Below, in pieces: positions 21,946 to 30,720 of a DNA stretch of 64,000 bases. Both the position numbers and the translations under genes were made by a program. The first letter of the stretch is position 1. The number at the start of each line of letters is the position of its first letter. The DNA is from Takakia lepidozioides. Its lineage: Eukaryota; Streptophyta; Takakiopsida; Takakiales; Takakiaceae. The notes under the pieces are model-generated. The model saw only the letters and a program-made list of their open reading frames with translations. It was not told where the DNA came from and searched no databases. The DNA lies in NCBI GenBank assembly GCA_030704615.1, contig CM060734.1:4464001-4528000 (forward strand). The letters run 5' to 3'.

Positions 21946-23689
21946 TGTTAGGCATTTGTGTGGTGCCCTTGAACATATGAGGCTGAGCATGAACAGAGAC
22001 GTCGTGCAAAGGAATAGCTTCCAATATCCTGCCACCCGCCTGCGAGAGGCGTACACTCGTATGAGGCGCTTGATAAGTGTGACCCAAGGGGTTACTGAAG
22101 CTCAGGCAATCCAGTTTTGGTATGGAATTTTGGACAAGGAGCTCAAGAGAAGGGTGCGAGATGCAACCTTGTTACAAGCAGCCCAACCCACATTAGCAGA
22201 TGTGTTTCTGCTGGCTGAGCGGATTGAGCTCAACATGGTGGAGGAGCGAGTTGTCACCATTGGATTTGGCAAGGACATGCCTGCACGAGGCGCAGCTGCC
22301 AGCCCATAGGCACAAGGTATTGCCCAGCAGCGTGGTCAGGGGGGCAAGGTTTCCCAACCCAAGTTCCATGGAGCTTACAGGGGACCTCAGGTGCAGAGGC
22401 CCGTGGCATCTTTTGCAGGCCAACAGCAACCAGGGGTGATATGTTGGACATGTGGAGGACCCCATATCAAGAGAGATTGCCCAGAGAGTAGCAGAAGGCT
22501 GGCACAAGCACAGCCTGCACAGTTGCAGTGTGGGCATTGTGGCAAGTATGGGCATGGAGATGCCCAGTGTTATGACTTGCATCCTGAGTTGCGCCCAAGC
22601 CAGTTCCAAGGGAACAATGGTGGCCAGGGGCGAGGTGGACCAGCCCAGAGAGGACGAGTTGGTCGGGCACGAGGTGCAGGCCAAAGGCAAGCTCAACATG
22701 GCCAAGGACGCGGAGGTCAGGGTGTTGATCAAGGCATGGCCAACCGGCTTCAGCAGCTAGAGCAGAGGCTCGCTGCCATGGCTATAGCTCAGGCGGTACC
22801 GGCTCCCAGGCGGGATGGTCCACCTCCTGCTCCTGAGGGAGGAGATATGGGAGGCATGGGATTTATGTGCGGAGCAGCACTACCACTAGAGCAGGTGGAG
22901 TCTGCTGCAGCCGTGACTCGAGGAGCAGCACGAGTTCCTGAGCCACGAGGTGCAGAGGTGAAATTGGATCCACAGCGTGGGGAGGCAAGCCATCAGGCGA
23001 GGCTTCCTCAGTCATTCACATTGGCGGAAACTGTATCGACGCCATCCATGGCACCTAGTTCTCGCCCGACTGTTCCCGAGGCGGAGGTTACTATGCCATT
23101 GGGGAGAGCTACACGTGCAGCATTGACTCCTGCTGCCAAGGCTAGTGCGGCCGGTGTGTTATTGGGGGCAGCCACCTCTGTGTGTCAGGCCCCACTGTTC
23201 TCGGCAACAATGATTGCCACGCCGGGGGTAAGGCCAGCTGAAGTGTTCAGACTAGCAGCAACACTCTGTGAGAGTGGGGAGGTCATTTCATCTTCTGCGG
23301 AGTTAGTGGAAGGTGTAGTGGCAGAGGGATCCTCGGATTTGAGGGTCAAGACTGCCACGGCTGCGCCCTGGCAAGCTGTAGCTGCCAGGTTGACGAAGCT
23401 GCCAGCTAGGCCAGCCTTTGAGCGCGCCATGGTGACACCTGGAGTTGTCTTGTTAGACAACCAGGGAGGCATTTTCACTTTGAGTGGACCGGCAGGCAAG
23501 AAGTACCAGCCACTGCGGGTCTTGTTGGACTCGGGAGCTCAGCCACTGATGTTGGGCAGAGCTGCTATTGCAGGTTTGGGCCTCATGGAGGCGGATATGG
23601 AGCCTTGCCCTTTCCAGATACAGACATCTCTGGGAGGATCAGAGCAGACTCGGGGCATGACACGGCATCAGTTGGCCATTAGACTGTAG
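21932..23689 (+). pseudogene. gag-pro: Gag and retropepsin of the methyltransferase element
   Basis: The capsid-type segment reads YTRMRRLISVTQGVTEAQAI and FWYGILDKELKRRV. It is followed by an in-frame TAG at 22307, a Gln/Gly-rich linker, and two zinc knuckles, CWTCGGPHIKRDC (CX2CX3HX4C, one short of the classic spacing) and CGHCGKYGHGDAQC (classic CX2CX4HX4C). A long Ala-rich region leads to a retropepsin with active site VLLDSGAQPLMLGR (about 23520-23560). A second in-frame TAG (23687) follows LAIRL. Both stops sit where Gln would fit. The N-terminus of gag is missing. The protein would form particles and process the polyprotein. Confidence 0.75.
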
Positions 23690-23716
23690 CCGGATCATCC
23701 TATCGATGGCTCAGTA

Positions 23717-25486
23717 ATGCGAGCCAAGGCCATTGTGACAGACGCAGTCTCTTACGATGTCCTCGTTGGTGGGGCAGTGCTATACCCCATGGGCTTCACC
23801 CTGGACTTTTGGGAGGAGTCAGCATCCTACAGGCCTAGATGGCAGTCAGGCGATGGTCGCCGTGCACAGCTCCCTGTGACATTCATTGGGGGTATAGCGG
23901 CTGCCCAGCGGGGCAAGATGCCAACACTAGCCACCTTTACAGCTGCAGTTAGTTGGCCTGGAGAGTTGCTGGAAGGCAATGCCCATGCAGAGGATGTGCC
24001 ACCTCCAGCAGAGCAGGATGACATGCATGGTATGGCGGAGTTGCCTGCCATGGTTGCTAACACTCCATTGTGGGGTACGAGCAAGGATTTGCAGCAGGTT
24101 GCTGATCGACGGGTGCAACAAGCCTGGGTAGAGGCTTTTGTTCCGTCAGGAGAGGAGGAGAGTGCGGGTATTGCACCAGGACCACCTCAGTTGTCACCAT
24201 TGGATACCACACCTATTGTGTGGCAGTATCCGGATGAAGGCATTTGCCTTCTGGACTTGTTTGGTGGGATCAGCACCGGATTGGCTGTTGTGCTACAGGC
24301 AGGTGTACGAGTTCGACGTTACCTGTATGTGGAGAGGGATGAGACTGCACGACGCGTCTCACTGCGCCATGTTGCTCAGTTGGTACAGCAATACCCTGAC
24401 TTGTTGCCAGTGTCTGCAGTTCGTGGATTCCAACAAGCCTTGCCAGCAGACATTTCTTTGCTGGGGGCGCAGGATTTAGAGCAGGTTGGCTCCATTGATC
24501 TGGTAGTGGCAGGTTGGCCCTGCCAAGGGCATTCATCAGCCGGGCATGGCAATGGATTGCGAGACTCGAGGACGGGTCTGTTTTGGGAGATGGTGCGGAT
24601 TTTGCGCTGCTTGCAGCTTCATCAAGCTGTATCTCCAGCATACATCTTGGAGAATGTACCACTGATGGGTGATTCTCGGGCCAGGGTGATGGCCAGTGTG
24701 CATCAAGTCCGGTCGTGGCTTGGGTCAGCAGTGTTCCTGGATGCAGCTGCAGTGGGGTCACGGGCTCATCGTCCACGGCTTTGGTGGACTAACTTGATGC
24801 CACCCGCACTACTCAAGCGTGCATTTGATGGGGTACAGCGGCCAGCACACCTTACCGTGGATGGCATTTTGGACACAGGGAGGCAGTCTCAACGTGTGAG
24901 ACACGATGACCGTTCGCCTTTGGCAGGGGTCAACAGGGTGGGTCAACCACGAGCAGCATTACCTACACTGCTCAGCTTCCCAGGATTCCATGCTTTTCGG
25001 GATGGTGGACCTAGCCTCCTGTGGGATGCTCAATTGCAACAGTTAGTGGAGCCTAATGCCGACGTGCGAGAGCGGGCTATGGGGTTTTCCACTGGGACCA
25101 CGGCGGTGCCTTCTCTTTCTGAGGCATCACGTCGGCAGGTGTTGGGGCAAGCAATGGATCTCAATTGCTTGACCTGGATTATCAGCTTGGCTATGGCTGA
25201 GCAACGTAGAGTGCGGAGCGCACTTCCCTGGACGGTCTCTCTTACCGAGACGGTACAGGCAGCGAGTGGGGGCGAGCCGGTGAGGACCACGGGGTGTAGA
25301 CATCCATGGCACACGTGGGAGGTGCTCAAGGTTCAGAGGGAGTTGGCAGCCAAAGCAGCTGTGATGGATGAGGTTGGGGATTCTTCTCGGGATGAGGAGG
25401 TTCTCAATGATGAGATGATGGGGCAGGATGAGGCATTGTCATTGACTGAGCAGGAAGGAAGTACTGCTCAAGAGGTTGCAGCATAG
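23717..25486 (+). CDS. DNMT3/DRM-type C5-cytosine methyltransferase inside the polyprotein
   Basis: Residues 1-60 finish the protease (VLVGGAVLYPMGF). After a linker, a complete methyltransferase order is visible. Motif I is LLDLFGGISTGLAV (D180, FGG as in DNMT3/DRM). Next comes VERDETA, then motif IV VAGWPCQGHSSAG with catalytic C269. DSRTGLFWEMVRIL parallels the DNMT3 segment after the PC loop. Motif VI is YILENVPL (E312), motif VIII SRAHRPRLWWTN (residues 349-358), and the terminal region is RERAMGF followed by RRQVLGQAMDLN. All residues expected for AdoMet binding and cytosine attack are present. It would transfer a methyl group to DNA cytosine in the nucleus or in the particle. The frame is continuous with protease before and RT after; TAG at 25484 closes it. 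Retrotransposon-borne cytosine methyltransferases have been reported in dinoflagellates and a charophyte, so the principle is known; this arrangement is notable. Sequence specificity (CG, CHG or CHH) cannot be read. Confidence 0.9.
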   Translation: MRAKAIVTDAVSYDVLVGGAVLYPMGFTLDFWEESASYRPRWQSGDGRRAQLPVTFIGGIAAAQRGKMPTLATFTAAVSWPGELLEGNAHAEDVPPPAEQDDMHGMAELPAMVANTPLWGTSKDLQQVADRRVQQAWVEAFVPSGEEESAGIAPGPPQLSPLDTTPIVWQYPDEGICLLDLFGGISTGLAVVLQAGVRVRRYLYVERDETARRVSLRHVAQLVQQYPDLLPVSAVRGFQQALPADISLLGAQDLEQVGSIDLVVAGWPCQGHSSAGHGNGLRDSRTGLFWEMVRILRCLQLHQAVSPAYILENVPLMGDSRARVMASVHQVRSWLGSAVFLDAAAVGSRAHRPRLWWTNLMPPALLKRAFDGVQRPAHLTVDGILDTGRQSQRVRHDDRSPLAGVNRVGQPRAALPTLLSFPGFHAFRDGGPSLLWDAQLQQLVEPNADVRERAMGFSTGTTAVPSLSEASRRQVLGQAMDLNCLTWIISLAMAEQRRVRSALPWTVSLTETVQAASGGEPVRTTGCRHPWHTWEVLKVQRELAAKAAVMDEVGDSSRDEEVLNDEMMGQDEALSLTEQEGSTAQEVAA

Positions 25487-27118
25487 CAACCACGGGACGC
25501 GTCCTCTACCTCTAAGCCCACTGGACTTAAGGTTGCAGTCACGGAGGACAATTGGGAGCCTGACATTGGACCCATTGTCACCGGAGGAGAGAGACGACGT
25601 ATACGGCGGTTCCTGAGGGCTTACAGGAATTGCTTTGCCTTCAGTTTGAAGGACTTGGGAGCACTGAAGGGTCAAGAGATCCGTATTGAGTTGGCCACTG
25701 ACACGCCAATCTTTCGGAGACCCTATAGATACAGTGACATGGAGAGGTCTTTGATTCAGATGAGGACTCAAGATCTCTGGGAGGCAGGTTTGGTGGAGCT
25801 CTCTGGTGGAGAGTATGTTTCAGCCACAGTGATGCCAGCTAAGAAGGATGTCTATGGCAATTGGACGGAGAGACGTATGTGCGGTGATTACCGGCCTGTA
25901 AATCGTCAGACCAAGTCCGATAGGTATGCCATGCCAACACCAGAGGAGATCTTTGATGCCATTGGGCATTCCAAGGTCTTTAGCATGTTGGATTTACGAT
26001 CCGGATATCACCAGTTGCCGATCAAGGAGGCGGATAAGCAAAAGACGGCATTCTGGGGGATCAATGAGCACGGGAAGGATTGCCTATACCAGTGGCGGTT
26101 CTTACCATTTGGGCTTAAAAACGCTCCCGCTGAGTTTCAAAGAGTCATGGACAGGATTCTAGCAGGGGTGGAGTTTGCTCAGTGCTACATAGATGATATC
26201 ATCATCTTTAGTGCTACGGTGGAGGAGCATGAGAGACACCTTCAGGGGGTATTTGAGCGCTTAAGGACGCACGGATTGAAGTTACATCCGGGCAAGTGCA
26301 AGTTTTTCCACAACCAGATTGAGTATCTGGGTCACATGATATATCCTGGAGGATTGGGGGTACAACAGACTAAGGTAGAGTCCATTGCACAGGTTCCACG
26401 CCCCACGGATGTGAGCCGAGTTCGAGCTTTCATGGGGTTAGCAAACTATTACAGACGGTTTGTTAAGGGATTCAGTGCCATTGCAAAGGCTCTAACCAAG
26501 CTGACCAAGGTGGACCAGGAGTGGCAGTGGGAAGATGAGCAAGAACAAGCTTTTCAAGAGCTCAAGGCGAGGTTGACCTCGGCGCCCATCTTGAGACGAC
26601 CTATCAGGGGGCGTCCTTTTCAGCTGCATACAGATTGGAGCATGCTGGGGCTTGGAGTGGTGCTCACACAGGTGGATGATGAGGGAAGAGAGTTCGTAGT
26701 GGCTTATGCTAGCCGCTCGAACAATGCTGCAGAGTCTAAGTATAGCTCATATGAGGGAGAATGCTTAGCTGCAGTGTGGGCCGTGGCACACTTCAGGTGC
26801 TATCTATACGGCAATCTCTTCACCCTTGTCACGGATCACCAACCACTCAAGTGGTTGATGGAGTCAGACAAGCTTACGGGGAAGCTTGCACGGTGGGCAC
26901 TCATCCTTCAAGAGTATGACTTTCAGGTGGTGCATCGACCGGGTTTGGTCAATCGCAATGCAGATGGGTTGAGTGCAATCCATGCACGAGCCAACAAGAT
27001 GACACTGGAGCTCGGTGGCATGGTGAGACGGACGAGGAGATGGTGCCCGGATGGCATGCATCTGCATTTCTGTGTATCTTGGCAGCGGAAGGCCAGGTTG
27101 GACCTGCAACAGGGATGA
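25487..27118 (+). CDS. pol: RT-RNase H of the methyltransferase element
   Basis: In frame with the methyltransferase after TAG 25484; the annotated ATG at 25646 is internal. RT motifs: [50 protein letters not shown] and catalytic CYIDDIIIFS. Connection and RNase H: QLHTDWSMLGLGVVLTQ, YSSYEGECLAAVWAV, TDHQPLKWLM, NADGLS. It synthesises element cDNA and degrades the RNA strand. A frameshift between about 27020 and 27050 separates it from integrase, which continues in another frame. Confidence 0.9.
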   Translation, partial: QPRDASSTSKPTGLKVAVTEDNWEPDIGPIVTGGERRRIRRFLRAYRNCFAFSLKDLGALKGQEIRIELATDTPIFRRPYRYSDMERSLIQMRTQDLWEAGLVELSGGEYVSATVMPAKKDVYGNWTERRMCGDYRPVNRQTKSDRYAMPTPEEIFDAIGHSKVFSMLDLRSGYHQLPIKEADKQKTAFWGINEHGKDCLYQWRFLPFGLKNAPAEFQRVMDRILAGVEFAQCYIDDIIIFSATVEEHERHLQGVFERLRTHGLKLHPGKCKFFHNQIEYLGHMIYPGGLGVQQTKVESIAQVPRPTDVSRVRAFMGLANYYRRFVKGFSAIAKALTKLTKVDQEWQWEDEQEQAFQELKARLTSAPILRRPIRGRPFQLHTDWSMLGLGVVLTQVDDEGREFVVAYASRSNNAAESKYSSYEGECLAAVWAVAHFRCYLYGNLFTLVTDHQPLKWLMESDKLTGKLARWALILQEYDFQVVHRPGLVNRNADGLSAIHARANKMTLELGGMVRRTRRWCPDGMHLHFCVSWQRKARLDLQQG

Positions 27119-28620
27119 CTGTAGATCAAGTGTCTGAGGACCCTGAGGCCAGCAATGAGCAAGATAGCGCCAAAGATATACATGAGGATTCAGTTGTGTT
27201 GGACTACCTCCGCACTGGAGACACGGCAGCCACTGTGACTGCCAAGGAGAGGGATCGGATCCTACAACGAGCCAAGAGGTTCAGGTGGGAGGGGACACAC
27301 CTGCTCCGAGTGTGGGAGGATGGTCGAGTGAGGATTGTGCCTCACCCAACACAGCGGGCATGGTTAGTGCGCCATGCCCATGAGGAGTTGGGGCATTTTG
27401 GGGTGCGACGCACTCATAGTCTACTGCAGGGGCAGTATTGGTGGCGTGGTATGCACACAGAGGTGCAACAATTTGTGGCTAGGTGCATGGTGTGTGACAG
27501 GGTACGTGCTTCATTCAACGCCCCTACTCCACAATTGCACCCTCTTCCGATCATGGGATTGGGCTACAGGTGGAGTCTTGACTTCGCAGGGCCGTTGCCA
27601 CTGACCATGCGCCACAACAAGTACGTGTTGGTGATGGTGGAGCACTTCTCCAAGTGGATTGAATTGGTTCCATTGCCTGATAAGGCTAGTGAGGGAGCTG
27701 CGTATGCATTCTTGGATTGTGTGCTTAGCCGATTCGGTGCTCCAGCTGAGGTACTCACGGACCAAGGGAGAGAGTTCTTGGGGGAGTTTCAGGCTTTGTG
27801 TGGCAAGGCCTTGATAGACCACCGCACCACTTCTCGAGATCATCCTGAGGCCGATGGCTTGGCAGAGAGAGTTGTTCAGACAGTAAAGAGGGGTTTGCGC
27901 AAGTATGGCTTGCAGAAGGGACACCTAGGAGATTGGGACCTTCAGTTACCCTGGTTAGCCATGGGCTACAGGTTCAGCAAGCAAGCATCACTTGCTTCCT
28001 TCTCACCATACTTTCTTCTCTTTGGCCGAGAGCCGGATTTGCCTACATCCATTCGTAGAGAAGCTGCTACAGTTCTTAACCTTGACGATCCGGACGTGTG
28101 GGCACGTGCATGTGAGCAGCATGCAGAGTTGTTCAAGAGAGTCATGCCCATGGCTTTCGAGAACCTTGCCATTGCACAACACCGTGATACGTTGAGGTAT
28201 GCTACCATACGTGGTGGGGGCTATCGTCCTGGGGTTCGGAGATTCAACCCTGGTGACTATGTCTATCTGCAGCAGATTGCTCCTACGACCCTGGATGTGA
28301 CTGCAGGACGTGTTATTTTGAGGGTTCGAGAGGTCTTGCCCTCAGGCGTCTTGGTCTTGGAGGGTCGGGATGGCATAACTTGGAAGGACCATGTGCGTAA
28401 TTGTGCGCCATGTCACCTTCCAAATGTCGATGGCAGGATTGACCCAAACCTGGCAGTGGTATATGCAGGTTTGAGGTGCATGTTGTGTGGGTCTGCTAAA
28501 GGGGCAGCCACCATGCTGGTGTGTGATCGATGCTCTAGAGGTTGGCATATGGGATGCTTGACTCCACCTCTTGAGATGGTTCCAGATGGGGATTGGTTAT
28601 GTCCACATTGCATTGGATAG
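27040..28620 (+). CDS. Integrase with C-terminal PHD finger
   Basis: 526-codon frame. HHCC finger: HAHEELGHFGVRRTH ... CMVCDRV. Catalytic core: SLDFAGPLPL, LTDQGREFLGEF and DHPEADGLAERVVQTV (D, D, E present). A C-terminal barrel-like part (RRFNPGDYVYLQQI; GVLVLEGRDGITWKDHV) follows. The last 49 residues are a PHD finger in C4HC3 order: CMLC, CDRC, GWHMGC, CPHC, with the aromatic Trp two residues before the last Cys pair (GDWLCPHC). PHD fingers usually read histone H3 tails, so by analogy with integrase chromodomains it may steer insertion to particular chromatin. The protein ends four bases past the last Cys pair at TAG 28618. The N-terminus overlaps the RT frame, and the true junction is a frameshift. 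Confidence 0.88.
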   Translation: MVPGWHASAFLCILAAEGQVGPATGMTVDQVSEDPEASNEQDSAKDIHEDSVVLDYLRTGDTAATVTAKERDRILQRAKRFRWEGTHLLRVWEDGRVRIVPHPTQRAWLVRHAHEELGHFGVRRTHSLLQGQYWWRGMHTEVQQFVARCMVCDRVRASFNAPTPQLHPLPIMGLGYRWSLDFAGPLPLTMRHNKYVLVMVEHFSKWIELVPLPDKASEGAAYAFLDCVLSRFGAPAEVLTDQGREFLGEFQALCGKALIDHRTTSRDHPEADGLAERVVQTVKRGLRKYGLQKGHLGDWDLQLPWLAMGYRFSKQASLASFSPYFLLFGREPDLPTSIRREAATVLNLDDPDVWARACEQHAELFKRVMPMAFENLAIAQHRDTLRYATIRGGGYRPGVRRFNPGDYVYLQQIAPTTLDVTAGRVILRVREVLPSGVLVLEGRDGITWKDHVRNCAPCHLPNVDGRIDPNLAVVYAGLRCMLCGSAKGAATMLVCDRCSRGWHMGCLTPPLEMVPDGDWLCPHCIG

Positions 28621-28866
28621 TGGGAGTGGATACAACCATGGAAGGCTAACAAGAAACGCAAGGCCCAGCTACTAGGAGACCTTGAACACACGAGATCCTG
28701 GCTCAAGTTCACAGATTGCAAGACGGCGAATAACGATGGGGCTACTCTTGTACCCGGCCTCTTGGTCTATAGAGTTTGAGTACAATAGGGACAGTGATAG
28801 AGGACTTAGTACGGTTGTGGCTATTTCATCTTGTAGCTATCTGGAGGTAGAGGGACCTATCCACCA
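28621..28866 (+). other. 3' untranslated region of the methyltransferase element
   Basis: Between the integrase-PHD stop and the polypurine tract. No additional ORF with recognisable content; the short open frame 28682-28945 has no motif. Confidence 0.5.
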
Positions 28867-28880
28867 GCTAGGGGGGCGAT
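28867..28880 (+). other. Polypurine tract
   Basis: CTAGGGGGGCGAT lies immediately upstream of TGTGGCAGAC, the expected position and composition of a plus-strand primer next to a 3' LTR. The sequence directly after it is a partial LTR end (28884-28965), not the LTR start. Confidence 0.5.
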
Positions 28881-28967
28881 TGTGGCAGACTACTTTATTG
28901 TGCATATATGTGTGGTGTGGTTTGGACAGCGATGTAGTTGTGTAGCGATAGGTATGTGCACGACAGT

Positions 28968-29402
28968 TGTCAAGTTAAATAAGCACAGTGTGAAAACAGC
29001 TAGAATAAAACTAGTTATTTGTATTTAACACTTGGATTTAGGTCAAGTGTTAAATCAGGTGTCAAGTTTAGTTTGACACCTGGTCCGTCTTATCTTCACG
29101 AGAGCGGCAGTCGCGCGGCTCATCTCTCTCGAGTTGAGCCTGCGCGACCGAGCTGCTGCATTCTTCAGATCTGAGTGTGCTTATGATGGGAGTGTAGGTT
29201 GTTGTGGGGTGGAGTCCCCATAGCTTGGGGTGCCCCTGGCTCGACTATTATCTTAAAGAGTGATGTTGAGGGATTGCATATTTCTTGTGTTGAGAGTGTG
29301 TGTCCTTTTCTAGTTTGGTTGGCAGACTACTTTATTGTGCATATATGTGTGGTGTGGTTTGGACAACGATGTAGTTGTGTAGCAATAGGTATGTGCACGA
29401 CA
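28968..29402 (+). repeat. LTR of the methyltransferase element
   Basis: 435 bp, begins TGTCAAG and ends GCACGACA (TGTC...GACA inverted ends). Its last 82 bases (29321-29402) are duplicated directly upstream at 28884-28965, separated from the LTR start by two bases (GT). The order is thus LTR end, GT, full LTR, which looks like a two-LTR junction with the first LTR mostly deleted. The LTR start is confirmed by the inverted copy at 9710-10063. It is followed by AAGA, matching the complementary TCTT beside the inverted copy. Confidence 0.65.
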
Positions 29403-29720
29403 AAGAGCACAGAGAAGGAGGAAAGATGAACAGTAGATGCTTATTACATGCAAAACTGTAGTGATACTATATGGCAGATTAGAGTCACCATGGCATTGGC
29501 CTGATACCTGATAAATCATAATCTGATACTTATTTGATACAATCACACTGTGTAGAGAGACATGAGTGAAGCTGTGAAATGAATGCATGATTAACTCGAA
29601 CTTAGTAGATACTGAAGCAATCTGATGTTTCAGTATCACGGTAAGGTAAATTGATAACATGAAGGCAAGAAGGAATACAAATGGGAAGCACAACCATGAT
29701 TCACTAGCTGCAAGTCATGA
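29403..29720 (+). repeat. 3' part of a family A LTR
   Basis: Reverse complement of 33170-33490 and also of part of 10315-10510. It begins at AAGAGCACAGAG, in the middle of the LTR, exactly where the methyltransferase element's LTR ends, and runs into family A leader and gag. Confidence 0.65.
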
Positions 29721-30120
29721 CTGATAGTTCTGAGCGGGCTGAGTGCTTAGAGATATCCAACTCTTCTATCTTGGAGTTTCCACCTCGGATAACGAAGGGA
29801 TGGGTGAGTAAAAGCCATTCGACATTTGGCGACCATACTGGGGATGAACAACCAGATGTGACAGGCATCTGGTGGGATCATGGTGGTTGGAGAATTAAAG
29901 AATTTGATGTGAATCAAATTCCCTGTGAAACTGAGAAGGAAAGATTGTCTAAGCAATTCTTTCAGAGGTTCTTGGAATTGCCAGACGGTTGTAAAGAAAA
30001 CATTCTTAAGAGAGTGCATGATGCTGACCCTGAGTGGGGTCAGGATAAAGGAGTGATAAACATTTATCAGGTGGCCTGTAGAGGAAGAGCACGTTGGTTA
30101 CCAACACTGGTTTATGTGAT
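29721..30120 (+). pseudogene. Family A gag N-terminal fragment, first copy
   Basis: The frame includes QPDVTGIWWDHGGWRIKEFD and RFLELPDGCKENILKRVHDA, matching the second copy that starts at 30742. Similarity breaks at about 30120 (after TTTATGTGAT), where an inverted family A segment begins. It is not translatable beyond that. Confidence 0.7.
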
Positions 30121-30720
30121 TCATCTTCACCCTCTCCATCTTCTCTATCAGAGTCAGAAGAATCTGCTATAGGGATACCAGTATTCTTCTGCATTTCCCT
30201 TATGGTGTCAGCCACTTCCATGTGTAGTTCTTTCTCATCTCTCCAAGTCTCATCATCTTCAGGCACATCACTGCCATCCTCATTATCATCTTCTTCCTCA
30301 TCCACTAGAGGTATTAGTTAAGCTTTGCTTCTAGTCACTATCATTGTACTCACTTCTGGTACAAAACATGGCCTAACCATGTGAGCTGCCACCACTAGCC
30401 CCTCATTCATAGGAGCTCTCATCTCATTCTGGTGTCTGATCCAGAATGGACAGGCTGCCTTGCGATGTCCTGCCTGGTTACAATAGTAACACAGTTCTTC
30501 CCCATTAGGTCCTCGCCCATGGTCTGCTTTGGGATTGTTTCTATAATCCTGATTCCCTGGCTGGTAATCCCCCCTTGGATTACATCTCCCTGCCATTCCA
30601 TTGTTATAACCACCAGGCCTTCCATAGTGGTCCTGATCATTGTTTCTTCTTGGCTGGGGCTGCACTTGATGCACCCTTACTTGCCTAGGTTCTCTTGCAG
30701 TTGTCCTTCTGTTGTAATAA
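30121..30720 (-). pseudogene. Inverted family A gag C-terminus / protease N-terminus
   Basis: The minus-strand reading gives QVRVHQVQPQPRRN, GRPGGYNNG repeats, a classic zinc knuckle CYYCNQAGHRKAAC, then MIVTRSKA, a stop, and the acidic protease leader (DEEDDNEDGSDVPEDDE). It corresponds to 13100-13700 of the main family A copy. It sits head to head between two plus-strand gag N-termini, a rearrangement rather than a gene. Confidence 0.75.

Larger units (their letters stand above)
21932..29402 (+). mobile_element. Ty3/Gypsy element encoding a cytosine methyltransferase and a PHD finger
   Basis: Order on the plus strand: gag with two zinc knuckles, retropepsin, C5-cytosine methyltransferase, RT, RNase H, integrase with C-terminal PHD finger, polypurine tract, LTR. 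From 21932 to 27118 everything lies in one reading frame, interrupted only by three TAG codons. The 5' end is truncated against the degenerate ParB-like gene. The 3' LTR (28968-29402) is inserted in a family A LTR. The gene order with a methyltransferase between protease and RT is not the standard Gypsy layout. Confidence 0.85.

Noticed and set aside
22307-22309. Use of TAG as a sense codon (alternative genetic code) in the methyltransferase element
   Set aside because: Other genes in the window end normally at TAG (for example integrase-PHD at 28618), and one family A TAG has a CAG counterpart, so mutation is simpler.
24270-24776. Minus-strand ORF of 168 codons opposite the methyltransferase
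   Set aside because: Shadow of the GC-rich methyltransferase coding frame; no domain.
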